This document shows, one piece after another, positions 34,051 to 42,716 of a stretch of 64,000 nt of DNA; position 1 is the stretch's first letter, and every line of letters starts with the position of its first letter. Where the stretch lies: NCBI GenBank assembly GCA_910587715.1, contig CAJUMV010000022.1, forward strand, positions 4,526 to 68,525, given 5' to 3'. A program made the position numbers and the translations under genes. The DNA comes from an uncultured Lachnospiraceae bacterium. GTDB lineage: Bacteria > Bacillota > Clostridia > Lachnospirales > Lachnospiraceae. Under the pieces are notes generated by a model, which saw nothing but the letters and a program-made list of their open reading frames with translations, did no database searches and was not told the origin of the DNA.

Positions 34051-36024
34051 ATGAAAAGCATACGAACAAAAATCAGCTTGTGTCTCATTTTAACGGTTCT
34101 GGTCAGTCTGGTTGCATCAGGCGCTTCCAGCATTGCGCTAAACTATAACAGCACCATGGCGACGGTGGAGCAGATGATGAGCGAGACTGCGGTTCTGGCG
34201 GCGGGACGTGCCCAGCAGGAGCTGGCGTCTTACAAGAATGTCGTCATAGAGGTCGGGTGCATTCCGCAGCTTTCCGACCCGAATGTATCCGTGGAGGAAA
34301 AGCAGACGATCATCGATGAGCGTGCCCAAATGCACGGTTTCCAGAGGGGAAATATCATTGCCGCGAACGGTATCAGCATTTTTGACGGGAAAGACTATTC
34401 CGATCGCGAGTATGTGCGTCAGGCGCTTCAGGGAAATGTGTTTGTATCGGAGCCGCTGATCAGTAAGATTACGGGGAAGCTGTCCATCATGGTGGCGGCG
34501 CCGCTCTACACGGAAGAATCCTATGGGAGGTCTATTGTGGGCGTGGTTTATTTCGTGCCGCAGGAGACGTTTTTGAATGACATTGTGACAGCCATTCAGA
34601 TTGGTGAGAACAGCAGGGCATACATGATTAATAAGACAGGCGATACCATCGCGGATATTACGCTTGAGACGATTACTGTCCAAAATATCGAGGCGGAGGC
34701 GCAGAGTGCTCCGTCGCTGCAGGAGCTGGCGGCGATCCATAGCGAGATGCGTCAGGGGAAAAACGGATTTGGCACCTATATGAGTGACGGGCATCCAATG
34801 TTTGCGGCGTATGCACCCGTGCCGGATACGGATGGATGGAGTATTGCGGTGACGGCTCCGCAGGTCAATTATCTGGCTTCCACGCGGGACGCTATCATAA
34901 TTAACCTTGTGGTGATTGGGATTGCCATATTTGTTTCCATTGTGATTGCGCTGGCGCTGGCGCTCAATATCGGCAGACCTATGAAAGCGTGCGTCAATCG
35001 GATGAAGCTTTTGGTGGAAGGGGATTTGGAGACGCCGATGCCCCGGATTACCAACAAAGATGAGACGGGTGTACTCGCCCGTTCTACCGCGTCTTTGGTG
35101 GAAGGGCTGAGTCTTGTCATTAAGGATATCGATTTTCTGTTAAATGAGATGGCGAATCAGAATATGGACATCCACACCGCCCATGAGGAGGTGTATGTGG
35201 GGAGCTTTCGGAATATTCTGCTTTCCATGCGGAATTTAAAGATGTCACTCAGCGATGCCATGCGGCAGGTCAACCATTCCGCGAGTGAGGTGTCGGAGGC
35301 AAGTAACCAGCTGTCGGCAAGCGCCCAGTCGCTCAGTCAGGGCACTACGGAGCAGGCAAGTTCGGTGGAGGAGCTTGCGTCGCGGATTAGCGTGATTTCC
35401 GAACAGGTGACAAACACGGCAAACGGTGCGCTGGATGTCCGTGCCCAGACGCGCAAGACCGGCGAGGAAGTGCTTGTGTGTAACCAGAAGATGCAGAGTC
35501 TGGTAGAAGCGATGGAACGGATTGAGGCAAGCTCCGAGGAGATTGAAAAGATTCTCAAGACCATAGACGACATCGCCTTCCAGACGAATATTCTGGCACT
35601 GAACGCGGCAGTGGAGGCGGCGAGAGCAGGAGCCGCCGGCAAGGGATTTGCCGTTGTGGCGGAGGAGGTCCGCAATTTGGCAGGAAAATCCGCGCAGGCA
35701 GCGAAGAACACTTCGGATTTGATTGGTAATTCCACGGAAGCGGTACATATCGGTACGGAGATTGCCCAGAATACGGCGGAGGTTCTGCTTGGCGTTGTAA
35801 ACAGCATACAGGCGGTGGTGGAGTCTATCGACCATATTGCTACAGTATCGGGCGAACAGTCAGAAGAGGTGGGACAAGTTTCCGAGGGCATCAACCAGAT
35901 ATCGATCGTAGTGCAGAACAATAGCGCTACCGCCGAGGAGAGCGCGGCGGCGAGCGAGGAGCTTTCTGCGGAGGCGACGTGTCTGAAAGAGCTGGTGGAT
36001 CAGTTTACGCTGGCGGCGGAATAA
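34051..36024 (+). CDS. Methyl-accepting chemotaxis protein, dCache type
   Basis: 657 aa. First membrane helix about 9-30, then an extracellular double-Cache ligand domain (35-280) with Cache marks DYSDREYVRQALQGNVFVSEPLIS and IMVAAPLY. A second helix lies about 286-310, then HAMP (311-365). The cytoplasmic methylation/signalling domain has tip DIAFQTNILALNAAVEAARAGAAGKGFAVVAEEVRNLA. dCache receptors usually bind amino acids, carboxylates or purines; the ligand is not predictable here. Transcribed alone from a consensus promoter and ended by a clear terminator. Confidence 0.94.
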   Translation: MKSIRTKISLCLILTVLVSLVASGASSIALNYNSTMATVEQMMSETAVLAAGRAQQELASYKNVVIEVGCIPQLSDPNVSVEEKQTIIDERAQMHGFQRGNIIAANGISIFDGKDYSDREYVRQALQGNVFVSEPLISKITGKLSIMVAAPLYTEESYGRSIVGVVYFVPQETFLNDIVTAIQIGENSRAYMINKTGDTIADITLETITVQNIEAEAQSAPSLQELAAIHSEMRQGKNGFGTYMSDGHPMFAAYAPVPDTDGWSIAVTAPQVNYLASTRDAIIINLVVIGIAIFVSIVIALALALNIGRPMKACVNRMKLLVEGDLETPMPRITNKDETGVLARSTASLVEGLSLVIKDIDFLLNEMANQNMDIHTAHEEVYVGSFRNILLSMRNLKMSLSDAMRQVNHSASEVSEASNQLSASAQSLSQGTTEQASSVEELASRISVISEQVTNTANGALDVRAQTRKTGEEVLVCNQKMQSLVEAMERIEASSEEIEKILKTIDDIAFQTNILALNAAVEAARAGAAGKGFAVVAEEVRNLAGKSAQAAKNTSDLIGNSTEAVHIGTEIAQNTAEVLLGVVNSIQAVVESIDHIATVSGEQSEEVGQVSEGINQISIVVQNNSATAEESAAASEELSAEATCLKELVDQFTLAAE

Positions 36025-36041
36025 AATGGGGATTATGCGGG

Positions 36042-36085
36042 GAAAGAGACTGTCTGGCGGCGGTCTCTTTCTTCTTGCTTTTTTG
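36042..36085 (+). terminator. Terminator after dCache chemoreceptor
   Basis: 9-bp stem GAAAGAGAC (36042-36050) with GTCTCTTTC (36063-36071), 12-base loop, followed by a T-rich tail with a T6 run. Located 17 bases after the stop codon. Confidence 0.8.
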
Positions 36086-36090
36086 GGTGG

Positions 36091-36129
36091 TTTCGGCTAA
36101 TATTTAATTAGAGTATAAATTAGCCGAAA
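36091..36129. promoter_or_regulatory. Large inverted repeat over DUF4143 promoter
   Basis: Perfect 11-bp arms TTTCGGCTAAT (36091-36101) and ATTAGCCGAAA (36119-36129) flank 17 AT-rich bases that include TATAAA (36114-36119). It is 16 bases before the ATPase start codon. It may be an operator for autoregulation, or a 5' UTR hairpin. Confidence 0.6.
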
Positions 36130-36144
36130 AAGGGATGGCATGAT

Positions 36145-37368
36145 ATGAATTATATAACGAGAAATCTGGAAAGCGTAGTGAATCAGGTGACAAGGGAATA
36201 TCCGGTTGTTCTTGTGACGGGCTCAAGACAGGTCGGAAAGACGACTATGCTGCAAAAGCTGATGGAAGGCACAGAAAGAAGTTACGTCACGCTGGATGAT
36301 CTGCACGAGAGAAGTATTGCCAAAACGGACCCGGGACTATTTTTGCAGATACACAAACCTCCGGTACTCATTGATGAGGTTCAGTATGCGCCGGAGTTAT
36401 TTACTTATATTAAGATACATGTGGATAAAACTCATGAACCCGGCGCTTTCTGGCTTACCGGTTCCCAGATATTCAAGCTGATGCAGGGGGTACAGGAATC
36501 GCTTGCCGGAAGAGTGGCAGTGTTGTCGCTGGCGCCTTTGTCACAGGCGGAAATCTATGGCGGAATAGTGGAACCTTTTGCCATTGACATGGAAGCGTTG
36601 TCAGCAAGAAAAGCGGGCAGAAAAGAGGCAGATGTAAAGGAGATTTTTGAACGGATTTACAGGGGTTCCATGCCTGCGGTAGTAAGCGGGGCAATAAACA
36701 ATAGCCAGATTTTTTACAGAAGTTATTTGAGCACTTATATTGAGCGGGATGTGAGGGAGCTGTCAAACGCCATTGATTCCTTAAAACTCTTACGTTTTAT
36801 CACCGCCGTGGCGGCGAGATGCAGCCAGATGCTGAATGTGGCGGAGATTGCGAGAGATGCGGATATGAATCAGACGCAGGCTAAAAACTGGCTGGGTATT
36901 TTAGAGACGCTGGGAATTATATTTTATCTGCACCCGTACTCCAACAACATGTTAAAGCGGCTTGTAAAAACGCCTAAGCTGTATTTCTATGATACAGGAC
37001 TCGTCTGCTATCTGACAAAGTGGAGCAGCGCGGAAACGCTGGAGAGCGGTGCGATGAATGGCGCTGTTTTGGAAAACTATGTGATTGCCGAGATTATGAA
37101 ATCATATCTGAATTGTGGAAAGGAGCCATATCTTTACTATTATCGCGATAAGGATGCGAGGGAGATTGACGTGGTACTGGAGCATGACGGGATGCTGAAT
37201 CCAGTGGAGATTAAAAAGACATCCAATCCGGGGACGGAGCTTCTGAAGGTGTTTGAATTGCTGGACAAGGCGTCTGTTGCCCGCTCAAAAGGGGCTGTGA
37301 TTTGTATGAAGCCGGAACTTGGGGCAGTTGACAGGGAGAATTATGTGGTGCCGGTGTGGGTGGTTTAG
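36145..37368 (+). CDS. AAA ATPase with DUF4143 domain
   Basis: 407 aa. N-terminal AAA core (about 15-150): Walker A VTGSRQVGKTTML, Walker B PPVLIDEVQYAPELF, sensor WLTGSQIFKLM. The middle has a helical region with a winged-helix-like segment (NVAEIARDADMNQTQAKNWLGILETLGIIFYL). The C-terminal DUF4143 nuclease-like fold carries YYYRDKDAREIDVVLEHDG and PVEIKKTSNP, matching the D-x(n)-E-x-K pattern of PD-(D/E)XK enzymes. Such proteins are widespread, often as orphan mobile genes, with unknown role. It precedes the nucleotidyltransferase operon by 35 bases and may be transcribed with it. Confidence 0.88.
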   Translation: MNYITRNLESVVNQVTREYPVVLVTGSRQVGKTTMLQKLMEGTERSYVTLDDLHERSIAKTDPGLFLQIHKPPVLIDEVQYAPELFTYIKIHVDKTHEPGAFWLTGSQIFKLMQGVQESLAGRVAVLSLAPLSQAEIYGGIVEPFAIDMEALSARKAGRKEADVKEIFERIYRGSMPAVVSGAINNSQIFYRSYLSTYIERDVRELSNAIDSLKLLRFITAVAARCSQMLNVAEIARDADMNQTQAKNWLGILETLGIIFYLHPYSNNMLKRLVKTPKLYFYDTGLVCYLTKWSSAETLESGAMNGAVLENYVIAEIMKSYLNCGKEPYLYYYRDKDAREIDVVLEHDGMLNPVEIKKTSNPGTELLKVFELLDKASVARSKGAVICMKPELGAVDRENYVVPVWVV

Positions 37369-37403
37369 GGAAACAGGAATTTGGTAAGCGGAGTTGAGAA
37401 AGT

Positions 37404-38426
37404 ATGGATTTCAGGGAACTTTTACAGTCAGTACAATACGATTTTATCAGAAATCACGAACGGCTCGGGGACAGAATCATGCTCCTTGGTATAGGGGGAA
37501 GTTATGCTTATGGAACGAATAATGAGGATAGTGATATTGATTTTCGCGGTGTTACCGTGCAGTTACCGTCTGACCTGATTGGACTCACCAGATTTGAGCA
37601 GTATGTGGATGATAAAACAGATACCGTTATATACGGATTTAATAAGTTAGTGAAGCTGCTTTTAGAATGTAATCCGAATACCTGCGAGATGTTGGGGTTA
37701 GATGAAGAACAATATTTCATAAAATCGAAACTGGGGCAGGAACTGCTTGATAACAGCAGATTTTTCTTGTCCAAACGGGCAATCAGATCCTTTGGCGGAT
37801 ATGCGGATGCACAGCTGCGCCGCTTGCAAAATGCTATTGCAAGAGACAGCCTTTCCCAGAGCGAGAAAGAAAAGCATATTCTGAAATCGGTAAATAATGC
37901 GCTGGATGATTTCAATAGAAGACATGCGGGGAAAGAAAACGGCAGTATCAGGCTTTATATTGACAAGGCTCAGAATCCGGAATTGGATACCGAAATTTTT
38001 GTGGATGCAGATTATCAGCATTATCCGCTACGGGATTATACGGATTTGTGGGGGACCATGCGGACTGTGGTGCGGGAGTATGATAAAATTGGAAAACGGA
38101 ATAAAAAGAAAGATGATAACCACCTGAATAAACACGCTATGCATTTAATCCGGCTCTTTATGATGGCTATTGATATATTGGAAAAAGGTGAAATCATTAC
38201 ACACCGAAAAGAGGAACTTCCCATCCTGCTTGCAATCCGCAGGGGCGATTATATGAAACAGGACGGTACGTTTTCACTGGAATTTTATGAGCTGCTTGAG
38301 GAGTACGAACGCAGACTGGATGAGGTGGCGAAGAACACACGGCTTCCGGATAACCCGGATATGGAACGCGTGGGAAAATTTGTGGAGCGAGTTAATAGAT
38401 ATGCCGTGACGGGAGAGCTGCAATGA
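37404..38426 (+). CDS. RlaP/COG3541-type nucleotidyltransferase 1
   Basis: 340 aa, Pol-beta-superfamily nucleotidyltransferase. The catalytic loop LLGIGGSYAYGTNNEDSDID has G32-S33 and D44/D46. The following FRGVTVQLPSDLIGL, TDTVIYGFNKLVKLLLECNPN and E-LGL match the COG3541 family (RlaP). RlaP members are found with RNA ligases in predicted RNA-repair operons; no ligase is present here. The C-terminal half is helical (NKHAMHLIRLFMMAIDIL). Base composition is AT-richer than neighbouring metabolic genes. Its stop overlaps the second nucleotidyltransferase (ATGA). Confidence 0.85.
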   Translation: MDFRELLQSVQYDFIRNHERLGDRIMLLGIGGSYAYGTNNEDSDIDFRGVTVQLPSDLIGLTRFEQYVDDKTDTVIYGFNKLVKLLLECNPNTCEMLGLDEEQYFIKSKLGQELLDNSRFFLSKRAIRSFGGYADAQLRRLQNAIARDSLSQSEKEKHILKSVNNALDDFNRRHAGKENGSIRLYIDKAQNPELDTEIFVDADYQHYPLRDYTDLWGTMRTVVREYDKIGKRNKKKDDNHLNKHAMHLIRLFMMAIDILEKGEIITHRKEELPILLAIRRGDYMKQDGTFSLEFYELLEEYERRLDEVAKNTRLPDNPDMERVGKFVERVNRYAVTGELQ

Positions 38427-39196
38427 AAAAAATGGAAATGATTATTAACGAAAAACTGGATGAGATTGAGAGAAAAGAAGGGGTCCGCATCTTGTATGCT
38501 GCGGAATCAGGCAGCCGGGCATGGGGATTCGCATCACCGGATAGTGATTACGATGTGAGATTCATCTATGTCAGACCAGTGGAACAGTATCTGCAGTTAA
38601 TGGAGTCAAGAGATGTGATAGAGTGGCAGTTGGATGAGGTGTTAGATATTAATGGCTGGGATATTAAGAAGGCGTTGAAACAGTTTGCCAGAGGTAATGC
38701 AACCTTGTTTGAATGGATCGGTTCCCCGATCGTATACCGTACCACGGAAGAGTGGAAGAGGGTGCAGGAGGTATCGAAACTGTATTTTTGTGAAAAGGCG
38801 GCAGTTTATCATTATTATGGGACAGCGAACAGTACGCTTCAAGAATATCTGCAAGGGGACTCCGTGCAGTATAAGAAGTATTTTTATGCCCTTCGTCCTC
38901 TGCTGGCAGCACGGTATATTGAGGCATATCATAAGGCACCGCCGGTTCTATTTGGGGAATTGCTTCAATCGGAAATGGAAATGTCTCAGGAAATTAGAAC
39001 GGCAATAGAGGAACTTCTGGAGATAAAAAAGCGTACCACGGAAAAAGAAGAGAATCCACAGATGCCTGTTATCAGGTCATTTATTGAGTCTGAGGTGGAA
39101 CGTCAAAAAGAGATAGCAGATCATTTGACAGATGACCATAATAAGGATTGGATGGAGCTGGACCAGATGTTCCGGGAAATTGTATGCGGTGGATAG
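38423..39196 (+). CDS. RlaP/COG3541-type nucleotidyltransferase 2
   Basis: 257 aa. The catalytic loop ILYAAESGSRAWGFASPDSDYDVRF has G30-S31 and D42/D44, followed by FIYVRPVEQYLQL, DINGWDIKKALKQFARGNATLFEW and YYFYALRPLLAARYIE-like helices. This is the compact COG3541 form, distinct from but paralogous to the preceding gene. Start overlaps its neighbour by four bases. Two such enzymes side by side suggest two end-modification steps or a heteromer. Expected chemistry is nucleotide transfer to RNA or another acceptor; the substrate is unknown. Confidence 0.88.
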   Translation: MKKMEMIINEKLDEIERKEGVRILYAAESGSRAWGFASPDSDYDVRFIYVRPVEQYLQLMESRDVIEWQLDEVLDINGWDIKKALKQFARGNATLFEWIGSPIVYRTTEEWKRVQEVSKLYFCEKAAVYHYYGTANSTLQEYLQGDSVQYKKYFYALRPLLAARYIEAYHKAPPVLFGELLQSEMEMSQEIRTAIEELLEIKKRTTEKEENPQMPVIRSFIESEVERQKEIADHLTDDHNKDWMELDQMFREIVCGG

Positions 39197-39247
39197 AAAA
39201 ATAGGTGATGACAGGAAAATATAAATGGAATGGAACGGTGAAAATGA

Positions 39248-39553
39248 ATGTGTCAGGGTAAGCTGGTGCGTGATAAGATTCCACAGATGATAACTGCCGC
39301 AGGAAAGAAACCCATCACAAGAATTATGGGGCAGGAGGAGTATCTTGAGGAACTTGACAGGAAATTAGATGAAGAAGTGACGGAGTATCAGGCGGACAAG
39401 TCTCTGGAGGAGATGGCAGATGTACTGGAAGTGCTCTTTGCCATCTGTGAGGCGAGGGGATATTCGGTGGAGGAACTGATGGCTGTGCGGGATGAAAAGA
39501 GAGAAAAACGGGGCGGTTTTGCACAGAGGATATTTTGGGCGGGAAATGAATGA
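39248..39553 (+). CDS. MazG-like nucleotide pyrophosphohydrolase
   Basis: 101 aa, all-alpha NTP pyrophosphohydrolase of the phosphoribosyl-ATP pyrophosphohydrolase-like group. KLVRDKIPQMI near the start is characteristic. Metal-binding acidic motifs are EEVTEY (42-47) and EEMADVLEV (54-62). It is not the histidine-pathway HisE, since no his genes adjoin; members of this type are predicted house-cleaning or phage-associated enzymes. Its stop overlaps the HNH gene start (ATGA), placing it inside the nucleotidyltransferase operon. Confidence 0.87.
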   Translation: MCQGKLVRDKIPQMITAAGKKPITRIMGQEEYLEELDRKLDEEVTEYQADKSLEEMADVLEVLFAICEARGYSVEELMAVRDEKREKRGGFAQRIFWAGNE

Positions 39554-40710
39554 TGAAGTTGACAATTGATACACATTACTACAATAAATTGGATATCAAA
39601 GGTTTTTCCCGAATGATGAAGGATCCGTCCTACTGCTATAAATTTTATTGGCTGGAAGCGATGGTGCAGCTCATATTGGAAGGCAGGACGGAAGCGTCTT
39701 ATGGCGAAATGATTGATGAGATGATTGCTAATGCATGGTACTCTGTTTTGGAGTTTCATATTCATCTGAGCGGCATTTGGGGTGCGGGAGGAATCCGGGA
39801 TAATCTGGAAAAGGCAGTGATTAAACTGAAAGAGTTGAGTGAACTGCCCGCAAACGCTTCAAAGGTGGAAATCAAGAACGCGCTGAAAAGATTTCATAAG
39901 CAGTTACATGCGGAAAAACAGGCTTTGACACTTAACGTACCATACAAAGCGTTATCCGGATTCGCCAATAAGACGGATGAAAAAATCAGTCTGGACAGCA
40001 GTGCAGGCAGGATGATGGCTTATTATAATAAGTTGAATGAGACGGATATTTTGCTGCCGTATACGTTTGGAGATGAGAACGGGTTAAACAGAAAGGTGAT
40101 ATTTGGCGCTGAATGGATTCCGATGATTCAAGATAATGCGGTGACGGTTTTGGGCTGGATTCAGTGTGAAAAGGTCAAATGGTTACAGAATAATAATCCG
40201 GAAGTGCCGGGGCTGATTTATAAACTGGCGCCGCTGGATGAGAAGATGAGAAAACTTTCACATGTGCGGAAACTATGGGATGGCATTCTGGAAATAAGAG
40301 GTGTGACGGATGTATTTACGGATGAAGCGATTGACAGGGATAATTATGATGTGGATCATTTTATTCCTTGGTCGTTTGTGATGAATGATGAACTCTGGAA
40401 TCTGATGCCTATGGATTCGTCTCTCAATTCTTCCAAGAGTGACAGACTGCCGGATTGGGATAGTTTTTTTAAACGCTTTGCCAGAAATCAGTATATGATG
40501 TATGAGATGATATATGAGGCGGCAGGAATTAGGAAATTGTATGAGGCGTGTTATCGGGATAATCTGCATTCCATCTGGGCGAATCAGGAATTGTATCGGA
40601 AGGGCAATTCTGAGATAGAGTTTTATGGGATTTTGGAGAAAAATATGAGACCGGTGTATGAGTCGGCGAGACATCAGGGGTATGATGTGTGGGAGTGGAG
40701 GGCGCGATAA
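39550..40710 (+). CDS. HNH endonuclease domain protein
   Basis: 386 aa. The C-terminal HNH motif reads YDVDHFIPWSFVMNDELWNLMPMDSSLNSSKSD, with D269-H270 as the core, then the WNL and N-SK elements of the bba-Me fold. The N-terminal 240 residues are helical with no recognised domain (YCYKFYWLEAMVQLI resembles the start of HNH proteins found in restriction-like loci). It is a probable metal-dependent nuclease. Coupled by overlap to the MazG-like gene; last gene of the AT-rich operon. A defensive role fits but is inferred only. Confidence 0.85.
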   Translation: MMKLTIDTHYYNKLDIKGFSRMMKDPSYCYKFYWLEAMVQLILEGRTEASYGEMIDEMIANAWYSVLEFHIHLSGIWGAGGIRDNLEKAVIKLKELSELPANASKVEIKNALKRFHKQLHAEKQALTLNVPYKALSGFANKTDEKISLDSSAGRMMAYYNKLNETDILLPYTFGDENGLNRKVIFGAEWIPMIQDNAVTVLGWIQCEKVKWLQNNNPEVPGLIYKLAPLDEKMRKLSHVRKLWDGILEIRGVTDVFTDEAIDRDNYDVDHFIPWSFVMNDELWNLMPMDSSLNSSKSDRLPDWDSFFKRFARNQYMMYEMIYEAAGIRKLYEACYRDNLHSIWANQELYRKGNSEIEFYGILEKNMRPVYESARHQGYDVWEWRAR

Positions 40711-40757
40711 TCTTATATTTAGAAAGTATAAAAATAAAATCATGAGGAGGCTTGCAC

Positions 40758-41150
40758 ATGGAAAGAGTAGTAAAATTTTTAAAAGACGCGGCAATCTATT
40801 ATCTCGCAACAACAGAAGGCGACCAGCCAAGGGTACGTCCGTTTGGCACAGCCCACATCTTTGAGGGCAGGCTGTACATTCAGACCGGCAAATCAAAGGA
40901 TGTATCCAGACAGATACATACGAATCCAAAGGTAGAAATATGTGCGTTTAAGGGCGGCGAGTGGCTTCGGATAGCGGGAGAACTTGTGGAGGACGACCGC
41001 AGGGAGGCAAGGCAGTCATTGCTGGACGCATATCCGTCTTTACAGAATATGTATGCTGCGGATGACGGCAATACAGAGGTGTTTTATTTCAAGAATGCAA
41101 CGGCGACATTTTCGTCCTTTACGCATGAGCCGGAAGTGGTAAAGCTGTAG
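40758..41150 (+). CDS. PPOX-type flavin-binding protein
   Basis: 130 aa from ATG 40758 (MERVVKFLKDAAIYYLATTEG); a TTG six bases earlier is too close to the GAGGAGG ribosome site. Split-barrel pyridoxamine 5'-phosphate oxidase-like fold: YYLATTEGDQPRVRPFG, GRLYIQTGKSKDVSRQI, NPKVEICAF. These small proteins bind FMN or F420-like cofactors and reduce or detoxify small molecules. Convergent with an HxlR regulator, a pairing often seen for redox or quinone-responsive control. Confidence 0.88.
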   Translation: MERVVKFLKDAAIYYLATTEGDQPRVRPFGTAHIFEGRLYIQTGKSKDVSRQIHTNPKVEICAFKGGEWLRIAGELVEDDRREARQSLLDAYPSLQNMYAADDGNTEVFYFKNATATFSSFTHEPEVVKL

Positions 41151-41217
41151 TTTTTGAAGGACCTCGCCAGGGAGCGTTCCAAGGCTGATGCTTTGCTGCG
41201 TATGGCGGGGGCTTGGG

Positions 41218-41583
41218 TTAGAGTCCATACGGATTCCGATAATCTGGGCACAGATACCGCTCGCTCCACTCCATCATTGTCTGCAGTACAGGAATGAAAC
41301 TCTCTCCCAGCGTGGTCAGGCTGTATTCTACCTTGGGCGGAATTTCGCCGTAAACCTCCCGGTGGAGGAAGCCGTCGCTCTCCAGTTCGCGCAGCTGTTT
41401 GGTCAGGGTGGACTGTGTGATGCCGTCAAGACGGCGCAGCAATTCCCCGAACCGCTGTACTTTGTAAAAAGATACATACCATAAAATCAAGATTTTCCAC
41501 TTGCCGCCGATCACGGACTGCAGTCTGCCCATGGGGACGCAGCGGGCAAGTGTTTCTTTATTGCTAAATTTATTTTCAGCCAT
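41218..41583 (-). CDS. HxlR family transcriptional regulator
   Basis: 121-aa winged-helix regulator: VIGGKWKILILWYVSFYKVQRFGELLRRLDGITQSTLTKQLRELESDGFLHREVYGEIPPKVEYSLTTLG is the complete HxlR/DUF24 signature (read in segments). N-terminal C15 (ARCVPMGR) is the conserved cysteine through which several members sense thiol or quinone stress. It could control the PPOX gene downstream or the radical-SAM genes upstream; a dyad at 41686-41707 lies in the divergent gap. Confidence 0.93.
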   Translation of the reverse strand: MAENKFSNKETLARCVPMGRLQSVIGGKWKILILWYVSFYKVQRFGELLRRLDGITQSTLTKQLRELESDGFLHREVYGEIPPKVEYSLTTLGESFIPVLQTMMEWSERYLCPDYRNPYGL

Positions 41584-41636
41584 TTCCCTGTATATTCCTT
41601 TCTGCTTTTTACGATTTATACGCCGTTTCTTTTTTC

Positions 41637-41707
41637 AGTATATTTTACCCACAGACAAAAAACAAGACACGGTCCAAAAGAATACATAGTATCAATAATG
41701 GTACTAT
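41637..41707 (-). promoter_or_regulatory. HxlR promoter and adjacent dyad
   Basis: Minus-strand promoter TTGTTT (41660-41665), 17-bp spacer, TATACT (41637-41642). Just upstream lies an 8-bp inverted repeat, ATAGTATC (41686-41693) and GGTACTAT (41700-41707), one mismatch, 6-bp spacer. It is a candidate HxlR operator that could act on both divergent genes. Confidence 0.5.
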
Positions 41708-41803
41708 CTCCATAAAAAGTCCGTACTTGTTTTTGGTGGGTTTTAGCGGTATTTTGGTGCAAAAGAGGATATCCCCGGAGTAAAGGAAAAGGAGGAAGGA
41801 ACG

Positions 41804-42703
41804 ATGCACTACACAGGAACGATATGGAGACCGCCCTACGAGGCGTATTCCCTGCTTTTGGAAGTAACGGCGGGTTGTACCCATCATAAATGTAAGTTTT
41901 GTACGCTATATAACAATCTGCCGTTTTCGTTTAGAATGTCGCCGCTTGAGGATATCGAGGCGGACTTGCAGGAGGCACAGAGGAGATATCGACGTTTCCC
42001 GGGAAGTCAAGCTAAACGTGTTTTTCTGACCGGAGCGAATCCTTTTGTATTGAACTACGATAGGCTGATGGAAATTGCGGAGCTGATACACAGCTATTTT
42101 CCGAAGGCGGATTCCATTGGCAGTTTTGCCAGAGTGACGGATATTACCTTGAAATCGGATAAGGAGCTTGCCGCTCTGCATGAGGCGGGCTATGACGGGC
42201 TGACGATTGGTATAGAGACGGCGGACGATACGGCGCTTATGTTTATGGACAAAGGGTATCTCGCGGCGGACATTCTGGAACAGTGCGGGCGGCTGGAACG
42301 GGCGGGCATCCGTTACTATTTCTTTTATTTGACGGGCATATCCGGCGCAGGACGCGGGGAGGAAGGGGCAGGGCTGACCGCAGCCGTCTGCAACAGGCTC
42401 CATCCGGGTATCGTGGGCGCAAACATGCTGACGGTTTACCCGGATTCCCGGTTGTATGAGGAAATACAGCGTGGAAACTGGCGGGAGGAGAATGAGACGG
42501 AGAAATACCGGGAGATTCGGACGCTCGTGCAGGAATTATCCATTCCTACGGTATTTGCGGCGATGGGAGCTTCCAACGCGTTTCAGATGTGGAGCGAGCT
42601 TCCGCGGGAGAAAGAAAAGCTACTGACTTTTTTGGATGACGTGATAAAAAATGTGGGTGAGGACGAGCTGCGGCGTTACCGCGAAAACGTTCATCATTTG
42701 TGA
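41804..42703 (+). CDS. Radical SAM protein, paralogue A
   Basis: 299 aa, start MHYTGTIWRPPYEAYS behind AGGAGGAAGG. The iron-sulfur cluster motif GCTHHKCKFCTLY has spacing CX4CX2C instead of the usual CX3CX2C. Then come LTGANPFVLNYDRLMEI (glycine-rich SAM site region), GYDGLTIGIETADD and YYFFYLTGISGAGRG, as in the Elp3/MiaB-like COG1032 group. No B12 or extra cluster domain. Substrate unknown. Followed 13 bases later by a homologue of nearly equal length. Confidence 0.88.
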   Translation: MHYTGTIWRPPYEAYSLLLEVTAGCTHHKCKFCTLYNNLPFSFRMSPLEDIEADLQEAQRRYRRFPGSQAKRVFLTGANPFVLNYDRLMEIAELIHSYFPKADSIGSFARVTDITLKSDKELAALHEAGYDGLTIGIETADDTALMFMDKGYLAADILEQCGRLERAGIRYYFFYLTGISGAGRGEEGAGLTAAVCNRLHPGIVGANMLTVYPDSRLYEEIQRGNWREENETEKYREIRTLVQELSIPTVFAAMGASNAFQMWSELPREKEKLLTFLDDVIKNVGEDELRRYRENVHHL

Positions 42704-42716
42704 GGAGGCGGTTTTT

